Positions 1 to 7,205 of a DNA stretch of 64,000 nt are shown here, piece after piece. Position numbers and translations under genes: made by a program. Under the pieces are notes generated by a model that saw only the letters and a list, made by a program, of their open reading frames with translations, ran no database searches and had not been told where the DNA came from. Each line of letters starts with the position of its first letter. The stretch's first letter is position 1. Location: contig JAMQPK010000220.1 of NCBI GenBank assembly GCA_023717525.1, positions 1 to 64,000 of the forward strand, written 5' to 3'. Source of the stretch: Vicinamibacterales bacterium. GTDB lineage: Bacteria; Acidobacteriota; Vicinamibacteria; Vicinamibacterales; JAMQPK01.

Positions 1-141
1 ACCGACCTCGATGACGGCAATCTGAAGATGACGACCGATTTCAGGCGCGTCTACGCGACGGTCATCAAGGAATGGCTCGGCTACGATCACGCCGAGCTCA
101 TTCTCAAGGGCCAGTTTGCGCCCCTGGGCGCGTTCGCGTGA
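1..141 (+). CDS. DUF1501 family protein, C-terminal end (partial)
   Basis: The first frame is open from base 1 and ends at TGA 139-141, giving the last 46 residues of a protein that starts outside the window. The residues MTTDFRRVYATVIKEWLG followed by a short tail ending in PLGAFA match the C-terminus typical of DUF1501 proteins, a Tat-exported, sulfatase-like family often paired with DUF1800 proteins. Catalytic residues lie outside the window, so only family membership can be inferred. Confidence 0.7.
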   Translation, partial: TDLDDGNLKMTTDFRRVYATVIKEWLGYDHAELILKGQFAPLGAFA

Positions 142-156
142 GGATGGCGAGTCGCG

Positions 157-705
157 TCACTGTCGAAGTTCCCGGATCGCATCACACCAGAGCTGCAGCG
201 TGAGGTCGCTTCGCTCCGGTGGGCCCACCACGTAAGGTCGTACCTCCTTGGCATATCGCGCACGCAGCAATTCGAGATCGAGCGGAATGGCTACACCGAG
301 GTATTTGATATCTTCGAGGTCGACGTCGGAGTTGCGTCCCAGCTTCGTCAAGGCCAGGTCGTGAGGTTCAAGAACCATCAGGCGAAGCCTGGCAAATGAC
401 CCGGCAAAGACTTCGGTCGCCCGTTCTTCGTACTGGTACGGAAGGCTCGCGACGGTGACCATTTGCAGATACACGCGGTATTTCTTGTGGAGGGGACTCC
501 CTTCGCCAGCCTGCGCGAGCAGTGGTGCCTTTGCGTCGCTGGGCGCGACCTCGCAGAGATCGATGTCCGCCGTGGGTCGTGGCAACCCGTACGTCAGCAT
601 GATCGCAAATCCTTCCAGGCAATAGAGGGCGACCGGCGCCGGGATGGCTGCATCGATCTCCGCGAGAAAGAATCGCCACGGCTTACCGATCTCCTCACTC
701 GGCAT
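157..705 (-). CDS. DUF6036/AbiEii-like nucleotidyltransferase, putative toxin
   Basis: A 182-residue protein with the layout of a minimal nucleotidyltransferase fold. LEGFAIMLTYGLPRPTADID (about residues 30-49) carries the strand-helix element and the paired acidic residues (DID) that bind metal. HDLALTKLGRNSDVDLEDI (about 115-133) is the second conserved block of DUF6036 proteins. The usual glycine pair of the first motif reads EG here. The start overlaps the 3' end of the HTH gene by 11 bases, so the two are co-translated, as in HTH/nucleotidyltransferase toxin-antitoxin pairs. A housekeeping role cannot be excluded. Toxin function is inferred from organisation and family. Confidence 0.65.
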   Translation of the reverse strand: MPSEEIGKPWRFFLAEIDAAIPAPVALYCLEGFAIMLTYGLPRPTADIDLCEVAPSDAKAPLLAQAGEGSPLHKKYRVYLQMVTVASLPYQYEERATEVFAGSFARLRLMVLEPHDLALTKLGRNSDVDLEDIKYLGVAIPLDLELLRARYAKEVRPYVVGPPERSDLTLQLWCDAIRELRQ

Positions 706-1372
706 ATCGGAGCGTTTCGGCCGTCATGCTCGTGAGCAGATTCCAATGCGCTGCGACTGCCGATCGATGAACCTGAAAATACTGGCGCTCGGCCGGCGTG
801 AGTCCTCGAGCGAGTGAATCCACTTTAGCCAGACGGGCGTCCTCAAGCGTCTGTTCCCACTTGGCGAATGCCGCGACAGGTGCCGCGAGGCCACGCGTCT
901 GCGCCAGGTCGCGCGCGAGACTCACAAGGAATCCGAGGCGGTTCTGGAGGTTCTCGTGCTTGGCGCGGTCTACCAGCCACTGCCAATCGAGGTTGGGATA
1001 GTGGAGCAGAACCCAAGGCAGCGCTTCCGTCAGGCGAGGCTCCAGGTGGTCCTGTCGGAGAGCCATCAGGAGCAGAGTCGCCGGGTTCCTGCGGTGCTTA
1101 GCGTTCGAGAGGTACGCAAACGGCGGGTAGCCCAATGCGCCCAGGCTCGCGGCGAACGCCTGAGGACGCAAGGCGGTCTCGTCTGTGAGAGGAAGCGTGC
1201 TGGCGGAGATGGTCGTGTACCTCGCGAGTCGAGTCACGACACGCGGCGGAACCCGCCGACGGCCATTTTCCAACAGTGAGAGATACGGCTGCGACACCCC
1301 GAGCTTGGCCGTGGCCTGCTGCTGGGTCCACTGCAAGCGTTTGCGTGTCTCGCGAAGTTCTCGGCCAGTCAT
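695..1372 (-). CDS. XRE-family HTH regulator, putative antitoxin
   Basis: A 225-residue protein. Residues 1-50 form a Cro/C1-type helix-turn-helix, with the recognition region around KLGVSQPYLSLLENGRRRVP. The remaining 170 residues are helical and resemble C-terminal domains found in HTH partners of nucleotidyltransferase toxins. The ATG at 1372 lies 6 bases from a perfect inverted repeat (1379-1399), a plausible self-binding site. It is the first gene of a two-gene minus-strand operon. Autorepression and antitoxin activity are inferred; DNA binding is well supported by the HTH. Confidence 0.72.
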   Translation of the reverse strand: MTGRELRETRKRLQWTQQQATAKLGVSQPYLSLLENGRRRVPPRVVTRLARYTTISASTLPLTDETALRPQAFAASLGALGYPPFAYLSNAKHRRNPATLLLMALRQDHLEPRLTEALPWVLLHYPNLDWQWLVDRAKHENLQNRLGFLVSLARDLAQTRGLAAPVAAFAKWEQTLEDARLAKVDSLARGLTPAERQYFQVHRSAVAAHWNLLTSMTAETLRYAE

Positions 1373-1378
1373 TTTGTG

Positions 1379-1399
1379 ATATTACACTTGTTGTAATAT
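1379..1399. promoter_or_regulatory. Palindromic operator candidate upstream of the HTH gene
   Basis: ATATTACA (1379-1386) and TGTAATAT (1392-1399) form a perfect 8-base inverted repeat around a 5-base centre. It is AT-rich in a GC-rich neighbourhood and ends 7 bases from the HTH start codon. The position suits autoregulation by the XRE protein and could also affect the divergent gene at 1454. Confidence 0.6.
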
Positions 1400-1453
1400 T
1401 CAAGTCAATCCGGCAGGCGGACGATAGGCATCGAGTATGGAAAGATACCCCCC

Positions 1454-3229
1454 ATGTTCGTGGTGCTCCATTTGCTCCTCAGCGCAGCTGTTGCGACAGC
1501 CTTCGCGTCGCAGTTCGGGTACACCATGCGCCCGATCGCCGCGCACGTTCTGCTCGTTGCGGAATGGGATCTCGCCCTTGTGGCTCTGATGAGCGTGTTC
1601 AGAGCCCGGCGGACCTATCGCTTCCTGATGGCGGTCACGTGCACGTTGCAGGCCTATCTATATCTGCTGCACGCGGTCAGCAATATTTTCTGGGGCCGGA
1701 ACATGACCGGGCATCTGGTGCTCGCCTTTGGGCCGACGGTCTGGTCGGGACGAGAACCGTTTCCGGTGGGGGCGATCGGTATCTCCGTTTTCGCTCTTGT
1801 GACCTTCGCCTTGATGACGGCGATCGTCGTTTTTGGTGGCCGCGCGCTCGACAACAGCCTGTCGTACGGCTTCAGGCGATTCCATTACACGCGCACTCTC
1901 GCTGCTGGTCTCGCGATGGCCGCACTGTTTGGCGCGACCATTCGCTGGGGCATCGAGAGCCGGAATGCACCGCTTTGGAATCAGGAGTTGATCGCAAGTT
2001 TCTTCCGGCCTGACGGATTTGCGTTCGAGCCCACCCCCCGCCGGTACGCCGTCGCGGAGCGAGATGCCGTTCTGCGCGCAACGTATCCGCATCGGTCGCC
2101 GCCGGCCAGCCGCAAGCACGTCGTCCTCATCATTGTCGATTCGTTGCGAGCCGATCGCATGCAGGTGTACGGATATTCCCGGCCTACAACACCATTTCTC
2201 TCGCAGCTGGTCCAGAGCGGGCGCATGAAGAAAGTGGGTGCGGCATTCTCCACTTGTTCGGAATCGTTCTGCGGCATCACGAGCACGCTCGCAAGCCGCG
2301 AATTCCTCGACATCAGCGCACACACGTTCGATCTCCAGGATGTGCTGCGGGATACGGGATATCAGACACGGTTTCTGTTGTCGGGCAACCACAGTGCGTG
2401 GAACGGACTGCCGCAGTTTTACCGCGCGAGCGCCGGAACGTTCTTCGATGGATCGCAGACACGCCGTTACACGATGGACGACGACCGCCTCGTGCTGGAA
2501 GGGCTCGAACGGGTGCCCACTGCGTCAGAAGATCAGCCGACGTTTTTCTACGTGCACCTCATGTCGACGCACTATCTTGGCGTGCAGTTCCCGGAGTCGC
2601 ACGTGTTCACGCGCCCCGACGACTCGATAAGCCCTGGGCTCGAGCCATACAAGATCCTCGAGAAACTGAACAAGCCGGACCGCTACGACGACAAAGTCCT
2701 CCAGGCCGACGGCATCATTCAGCAGCTCTTCGCCGCGTTGGCCGCAAAGCACTATCTCGATGATGCGATGGTGATCGTCACAGCCGATCACGGGGAGGGA
2801 CTGGGCGAGCGCCACTGGGCGCACGGTTGGGATCTCTACAACGAGGATATCCGGATCCCGATGCTGCTGTACGACATGCCCAAGGTCGAGTATCCGGATC
2901 TGGCGTTCGCCGCGCAGGTGGACATTGCACCGACGATTCTCGACAGGCTCGGGCTACCGATTCCGGCTTCGTGGCAAGGGCAGTCGCTGCTGGCGCCGGC
3001 CCGCAAGCGCTTCACGTACCACCAGACCTACTTCCTGCCCAATCGTTTCGCTGTTCTCTATCGCGACGAACGGGCGTTGTTCAAGTTCATCGCGACGCCG
3101 CAGTACGGCAAGGAAGAGCTGTACGACCTGACCGTCGATCATGGCGAGGTTCACAACCTGGTGACCGAACAGCCTGCGCTCACTGAACTCCTGCGCAACA
3201 AGGTGCGAGCATATCGGCTCGAGGAATGA
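1454..3229 (+). CDS. Membrane-anchored alkaline-phosphatase-superfamily (sulfatase-fold) protein
   Basis: 591 residues. About five transmembrane helices lie in residues 1-165, followed by a large exported domain from about 220. VVLIIVDSLRADR (223-235) is the first metal-binding motif of the superfamily and ADHGEGLGERHWAHG (about 444-458) the second. The nucleophile region reads TCSESFCGIT (267-276), with no CxPxR formylglycine signature, so it is unlikely to be a classical sulfatase. The layout of N-terminal helices plus periplasmic domain resembles phosphoethanolamine or phosphoglycerol transferases acting on lipids or glycans. The substrate is unknown. It is divergent from the toxin-antitoxin pair. 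Confidence 0.75.
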   Translation: MFVVLHLLLSAAVATAFASQFGYTMRPIAAHVLLVAEWDLALVALMSVFRARRTYRFLMAVTCTLQAYLYLLHAVSNIFWGRNMTGHLVLAFGPTVWSGREPFPVGAIGISVFALVTFALMTAIVVFGGRALDNSLSYGFRRFHYTRTLAAGLAMAALFGATIRWGIESRNAPLWNQELIASFFRPDGFAFEPTPRRYAVAERDAVLRATYPHRSPPASRKHVVLIIVDSLRADRMQVYGYSRPTTPFLSQLVQSGRMKKVGAAFSTCSESFCGITSTLASREFLDISAHTFDLQDVLRDTGYQTRFLLSGNHSAWNGLPQFYRASAGTFFDGSQTRRYTMDDDRLVLEGLERVPTASEDQPTFFYVHLMSTHYLGVQFPESHVFTRPDDSISPGLEPYKILEKLNKPDRYDDKVLQADGIIQQLFAALAAKHYLDDAMVIVTADHGEGLGERHWAHGWDLYNEDIRIPMLLYDMPKVEYPDLAFAAQVDIAPTILDRLGLPIPASWQGQSLLAPARKRFTYHQTYFLPNRFAVLYRDERALFKFIATPQYGKEELYDLTVDHGEVHNLVTEQPALTELLRNKVRAYRLEE

Positions 3230-3238
3230 GCGCGGATC

Positions 3239-3778
3239 TTGAGCGCTGACCTGTCGCATCGGCTCGCTGCGATGGCAGACCTCAGCGAACTGAGGACACT
3301 GATGGCGGCTTCCATCCGTGCGCTCCTCGGAGCGTACTTGGATGGGGCGCGCGTCGAAGCATCATTCGAATTCATGGGGGTCGATACTCAGCTTATCGAG
3401 GATGGAACCTATTTTGTGGTCGAGTGCGAGCATCGAATCGCAGGGTGTGGTGGTTGGAGCCGTCGCGCGACGCTCTTTGGTGGCGACCATTCGGAGGGCC
3501 GCGACGCGCGTCTCCTTGATCCCGCGACCGAGCCGGCTCGCGTGCGCGCCATGTACACACACCCGGACTTCACGAGGCTCGGGATTGGGCGACTCGTTCT
3601 TTCGTTGTGTGAGTCCGCTGCGGCGCGAGAGGGGTTTCGCTCGATGGAGCTGATGGCCACGGTTGCGGGCGAGCCGCTCTATGCGGCATGCGGCTTCTCG
3701 GTTCTCGAGCGGGTCGAGGTGCCCACATCGCAGGGTGTGACTGTCCCGGGCGCCCGCATGGCGAAGCTCATCTCGTGA
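3239..3778 (+). CDS. GNAT-family N-acetyltransferase
   Basis: 179 residues from TTG 3239; an ATG at 3272 is an equally possible start and gives 168 residues. VRAMYTHPDFTRLGIGRLVL contains the acetyl-CoA loop (R/Q-x-x-G-x-G/A type) preceded by the typical beta-4 strand, and the C-terminal YAACGF is the usual closing motif of the fold. It begins 9 bases after the previous stop and overlaps the next gene by four bases (GTGA), so it probably belongs to one operon with both. The acetyl acceptor is unknown. Confidence 0.8.
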   Translation: MSADLSHRLAAMADLSELRTLMAASIRALLGAYLDGARVEASFEFMGVDTQLIEDGTYFVVECEHRIAGCGGWSRRATLFGGDHSEGRDARLLDPATEPARVRAMYTHPDFTRLGIGRLVLSLCESAAAREGFRSMELMATVAGEPLYAACGFSVLERVEVPTSQGVTVPGARMAKLIS

Positions 3779-4443
3779 AGCGCTGGGAATTGCTCGGTGA
3801 AGCGCGGACACCGGACGGCAGTCTGATGGCGCTGATGCGGCGCGACCGCGAGCATGTGATTCTCGCCAACGGCAAGCCGCTGATGTCGAGCCTGATGCAC
3901 GGTTCGGAGGAGGCGCTCGCCACGGCCGCCTGCGAACGTGCTCGGACGCTTGTGCATCCGTGTGTGCTCGTCGGCGGTCTGGGGATGGGGTTCACGCTTC
4001 GCGCGGCACTCGATCTGCTTCCACCCGATGCCACCGTTGTCGTGGCCGAACTGCTGCCGGCTGTCGTGGAGTGGAATCGTGGTCCTCTCGCGCCTCTTGC
4101 CGGTGCACCGTTGAAGGACAGGCGAGTGCAGGTCGTCCCGGGCGACGTTGCCGCTGAGTTGCAGTCGAGCCAGAACCGGTTCGACGTCGCGCTGCTCGAC
4201 GTAGACAATGGGCCATCGGCATTCACCGAATCTGCCAACGCGTGGCTCTACACGGACCCAGGTCTTGTCGCTGCGCGAAAGGCCCTGAAGAAAAGCGGTG
4301 TGCTGGCCATCTGGTCGGCCCGGGACGATCGCAAGTTCGAGCAGCGCTTGCGCTACAACGGGTTTACAGTGGAAGTCACTCGCGTGCGCGCTCGCTTGAA
4401 GCGAGGCGGCCCGCGCCACACAATCTTTCTGGGGCACAAATAG
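3775..4443 (+). CDS. Spermidine-synthase-like class I methyltransferase-fold protein
   Basis: 222 residues from GTG 3775, chosen because it overlaps the GNAT stop in the coupled GTGA arrangement; upstream residues in the same frame do not look coding. VLVGGLGMGFTLRAALD is the nucleotide-binding glycine motif, followed by VVAELLPAVVEW and ALLDVDNGP, the order seen in polyamine-synthase-like proteins. No separate decarboxy-AdoMet or putrescine site can be assigned by eye, so the product is not predicted. The divergent-strand neighbour begins 7 bases downstream. Confidence 0.65.
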   Translation: MKRWELLGEARTPDGSLMALMRRDREHVILANGKPLMSSLMHGSEEALATAACERARTLVHPCVLVGGLGMGFTLRAALDLLPPDATVVVAELLPAVVEWNRGPLAPLAGAPLKDRRVQVVPGDVAAELQSSQNRFDVALLDVDNGPSAFTESANAWLYTDPGLVAARKALKKSGVLAIWSARDDRKFEQRLRYNGFTVEVTRVRARLKRGGPRHTIFLGHK

Positions 4444-4449
4444 CGCGTC

Positions 4450-5418
4450 TCACACCAGATCCATCCGTTCGAACTCGCCCGCCATCGCAAACCGAATGTT
4501 CTGCAATGCCCGCTCCGCAATGCCGCGGTTGGATTCCACCGTGTTGCTGCCGACGTGCGGAGTCAGCACGACGTTCGGCAGCGATCGCAGGTCGCCGCTG
4601 CCTTCCGCCGGAACATAAGGCTCGCGTGCAAACACGTCGAGCGCAGCGCCTGCGATGCGACCCGCGGAAAGGGATTCGAAGAGGGCGGCTTCAACCACGA
4701 CAGCGCCTCGCGCGGTATTAATCAGCCAGGCGCGATCGCTCAGCAAGGCGAGCCGCTCGCGGTTGATGAACCCGATCGTATCTGGCCTGGCGGGCATGTG
4801 CAGGCTGACGAAATCCGCGCCGCGCACCGCGGCGGCAAAATCGTTCGTCACCAGCTCGAAATGGTCGAGGCCTTTCGGCGCTGGCGCATCCGGCCTGGTG
4901 CACCCCGTGACGTGCATCCCATAGCCGAGCGCGGCAATGCGGGCGACGGCGCGTCCAATCCCACCGCAACCGATCACCGCGAGCCGTTTGCCGTGTAAGT
5001 CATTTCCAGCGGCCGCATTCCACGTGCCGGTTTCCATGGCGCCCAGCGCGACAACCAGCCTTCTTGACGCGGCTGCGATGAGCAGCATCGTGTGCTCCGC
5101 AACCGACTGGTTTAGGACATCGGGTGTATTGGTGCAGAAGAGCCGTGCAGCCGTGGCCCTCGTCTTATCGATGCCGTCGTGGCCTACACCAAAGCGCGCG
5201 ATGACGCCACCGGCGGGCAGGGCGTCGTAGAGGGGCCCCGAGTAGTGACGTCCTCCGACGATGACGAATCGCGCCTGAAAATCGTGAATGGCTGCCGCGA
5301 GTGCGTGTTCATCAGAAGGGGCAGGCCGGCATTCCAGCCCCGTGGCCGCCAGGAAACAGTCTTCGCCCTTGCGGTACTCCGGTTCGGTTACCAGCACAGT
5401 CGGTTTTGAGTCCGGCAT
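4450..5418 (-). CDS. D-isomer-specific 2-hydroxyacid dehydrogenase
   Basis: 322 residues, a normal length for the NAD-dependent 2-hydroxyacid dehydrogenase family (phosphoglycerate dehydrogenase, glyoxylate reductase). VIGCGGIGRAVAR (148-160) is the Rossmann GxGxxG motif. The catalytic Arg lies in LINTARGAVV (about 237), the Glu in DVFAREP (about 266) and the His in LTPHVGSNT (about 288), so it should be active. It is divergent from an MFS transporter of the organic-acid type, which suggests a role in a 2-hydroxyacid or sugar-acid pathway. The substrate is not predicted. Confidence 0.85.
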   Translation of the reverse strand: MPDSKPTVLVTEPEYRKGEDCFLAATGLECRPAPSDEHALAAAIHDFQARFVIVGGRHYSGPLYDALPAGGVIARFGVGHDGIDKTRATAARLFCTNTPDVLNQSVAEHTMLLIAAASRRLVVALGAMETGTWNAAAGNDLHGKRLAVIGCGGIGRAVARIAALGYGMHVTGCTRPDAPAPKGLDHFELVTNDFAAAVRGADFVSLHMPARPDTIGFINRERLALLSDRAWLINTARGAVVVEAALFESLSAGRIAGAALDVFAREPYVPAEGSGDLRSLPNVVLTPHVGSNTVESNRGIAERALQNIRFAMAGEFERMDLV

Positions 5419-5437
5419 ATCGCTTCAGAATCTACCA

Positions 5438-5467
5438 TTGACGTTGCGCTCCGCTGGCTCATATTCT
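5438..5467 (+). promoter_or_regulatory. Sigma70-like promoter for the MFS gene
   Basis: TTGACG (5438-5443) and TATTCT (5462-5467) are separated by 18 bases. Transcription would start about 5474, only a few bases before ATG 5478. No Shine-Dalgarno precedes that ATG, so a leaderless or nearly leaderless mRNA is suggested. Confidence 0.45.
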
Positions 5468-5477
5468 GCCGCCACCA

Positions 5478-6716
5478 ATGCCAGTCCGCCGGAAGGTCCT
5501 CGCGATGACGATGGCGTTGGCGGCCATTACCTATCTCGATCGCGTTGCCATTGGGGTGACGCGGCCCTACATTGCGCGCGACCTCGACCTCACACCCACG
5601 CAAATGGGATACGTGTTCAGCGCGTTCTATCTGTCGTACGCGCTGTTCGAGATCCCCACGGGCTGGTGGGGAGACAAAGTCGGCCCGAGGAAGGTCCTCA
5701 CCCGCGTCGTCTGCTGGTGGTCGGTCTTCACCGTGCTGACGGGCTTCTCATTCAGCTATTGGTCGCTGTTGGGTATCCGTTTCCTGTTCGGAGCGGGCGA
5801 GGCTGGCGCGTGGCCGAATGTGGCGCGTACGTTTTCGCGCTGGTTCCCGCGTCGCGATCGCGGCACGGTGCAAGGCACATTCTTCATGGGCGCGCACCTC
5901 GCCGGCGGGCTCACGCCCCTGCTCGCGACAGCGTTGCTGGCGTACATGGATTGGCGGACGTTGTTCGGCGTCTTCGGATCGGTGGGGTTTCTTTGGGCGC
6001 TCGTGTGGTATCGATGGTTTCGTGACACACCAGCGGAGCATCCGGCCGTCAGTGCCGATGAGCGCGCGTTCATCGAGGACGGAATTGTCGTCGACCTTCG
6101 TCCGCTTGAAAAGACGCAATGGAAGAGCTTGCTGGCCAACCGCACGGTGGTCTGCCTCTGCCTGATGTACTTCACGCAGACGTTCGGCAATGCGTTCTAT
6201 GTCACCTGGTTGCCCACAACTCTGGCGTCGCGCGGCCTGTCGGTTAGGACGGCAGCAATCCTCTCCGGTTTGCCACTGACGCTGAGCGTGGTCGCCGATC
6301 TCGCGGGTGGCTTCACAACCGATGTGACGGCGAGACGGCTCGGCCTTCGCCTCGGCCGTATCATCGTCGGCGCGGGCGCGCTTACTGCGGCTGGCCTGTT
6401 TACGATTGCCGCCGCGGTAGCAGATTCCCCGGTTGTCGCTGCCGTGCTGATTGCTCTTGGAGGGGCGGCGTCGAACTTCCTGCTCGGGGCCGCGTGGAGC
6501 ACCTGCATCGACATCGGCCGCCGGCGTGCCGGCGCGGTAAGCGGTGCGATGAACACGTCGGGCCAGGTGGGGGCGATATTCAGCCCGATTCTCATCGCGT
6601 TCGTGGCGCAGCGATTTGCGAGTCCGAACGCTTCGCTGTATCTCACGGGCGTGCTGTTCCTGATGGGTGCTGTATGCTGGTTGTGGGTCGATCCCACCAA
6701 GCCTGTTTCCGACTGA
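5478..6716 (+). CDS. MFS transporter, anion:cation symporter type
   Basis: 412 residues with about 12 hydrophobic helices. The early MPVRRKVLAMTMALAAITYL followed by DRVAIGVTRP and, after the second helix, WWGDKVGPRKVL (loop 2-3 signature) are characteristic of the ACS family (hexuronate, glucarate, galactonate carriers). It lies divergent from a 2-hydroxyacid dehydrogenase, consistent with sugar-acid uptake, but the substrate is inferred only from family. No ribosome binding site precedes the start. Confidence 0.83.
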   Translation: MPVRRKVLAMTMALAAITYLDRVAIGVTRPYIARDLDLTPTQMGYVFSAFYLSYALFEIPTGWWGDKVGPRKVLTRVVCWWSVFTVLTGFSFSYWSLLGIRFLFGAGEAGAWPNVARTFSRWFPRRDRGTVQGTFFMGAHLAGGLTPLLATALLAYMDWRTLFGVFGSVGFLWALVWYRWFRDTPAEHPAVSADERAFIEDGIVVDLRPLEKTQWKSLLANRTVVCLCLMYFTQTFGNAFYVTWLPTTLASRGLSVRTAAILSGLPLTLSVVADLAGGFTTDVTARRLGLRLGRIIVGAGALTAAGLFTIAAAVADSPVVAAVLIALGGAASNFLLGAAWSTCIDIGRRRAGAVSGAMNTSGQVGAIFSPILIAFVAQRFASPNASLYLTGVLFLMGAVCWLWVDPTKPVSD

Positions 6717-6749
6717 GTCGATGCTGTTCGATGTTGCAAAGAAGGCAAA

Positions 6750-7205
6750 ATGACAAATCTTGAATCAAGCTCTCCACTCCAGGACGAAACCGCGCTTCGC
6801 TGGAGCGCCCTCGAGCGCGAACGCGAACCCTGTATCGTCGTTTCCGAGCGTATGGAACTTGTGTACCTCAATGCAGCAGCCCGTCAGCTGGCGCCCGGCG
6901 TGTGGTTTGGCAAACGTTGTTTCGAAGTGCTTCCGAATGTCGATGAAAGCTGCGCATTGCACTGCCCGAAGATCCGCGCAGTTACTGAATCGCCAGACGT
7001 CGTCTACTGCGAGGAGACCATCGGAACGCGAGAGAGCGACCAACAGGGCTTCGGGGTTGGACTGATTCCGCTGGGACCAGGCGGCGACACCCCAGCTCGC
7101 GCCATTCTGCTGCTGCGGGCCAAGGATGGCAGCGACGACAGTGTGTTTCAGGGGCAACTGCTACAGGATGCGAAGAGCCTCGCGAAGCGAATTAGTTCGA
7201 CGTGA
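6750..7205 (+). CDS. PAS-like domain protein with cysteine cluster
   Basis: 151 residues in one domain. EPCIVVSERMELVYLNAAAR is the opening of a PAS fold, followed by GKRCFEVLPNVDESCALHCP, the Cys-x-x-x-Cys segment found in PAS domains of sensor kinases. No output domain is attached, so it may be a stand-alone sensor or adaptor. It follows the MFS gene after 33 bases, and its last 14 bases overlap the 3' end of the convergent GH44 gene. Function is unknown; redox or metal sensing by the cysteines is a guess. Confidence 0.6.
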   Translation: MTNLESSSPLQDETALRWSALEREREPCIVVSERMELVYLNAAARQLAPGVWFGKRCFEVLPNVDESCALHCPKIRAVTESPDVVYCEETIGTRESDQQGFGVGLIPLGPGGDTPARAILLLRAKDGSDDSVFQGQLLQDAKSLAKRISST

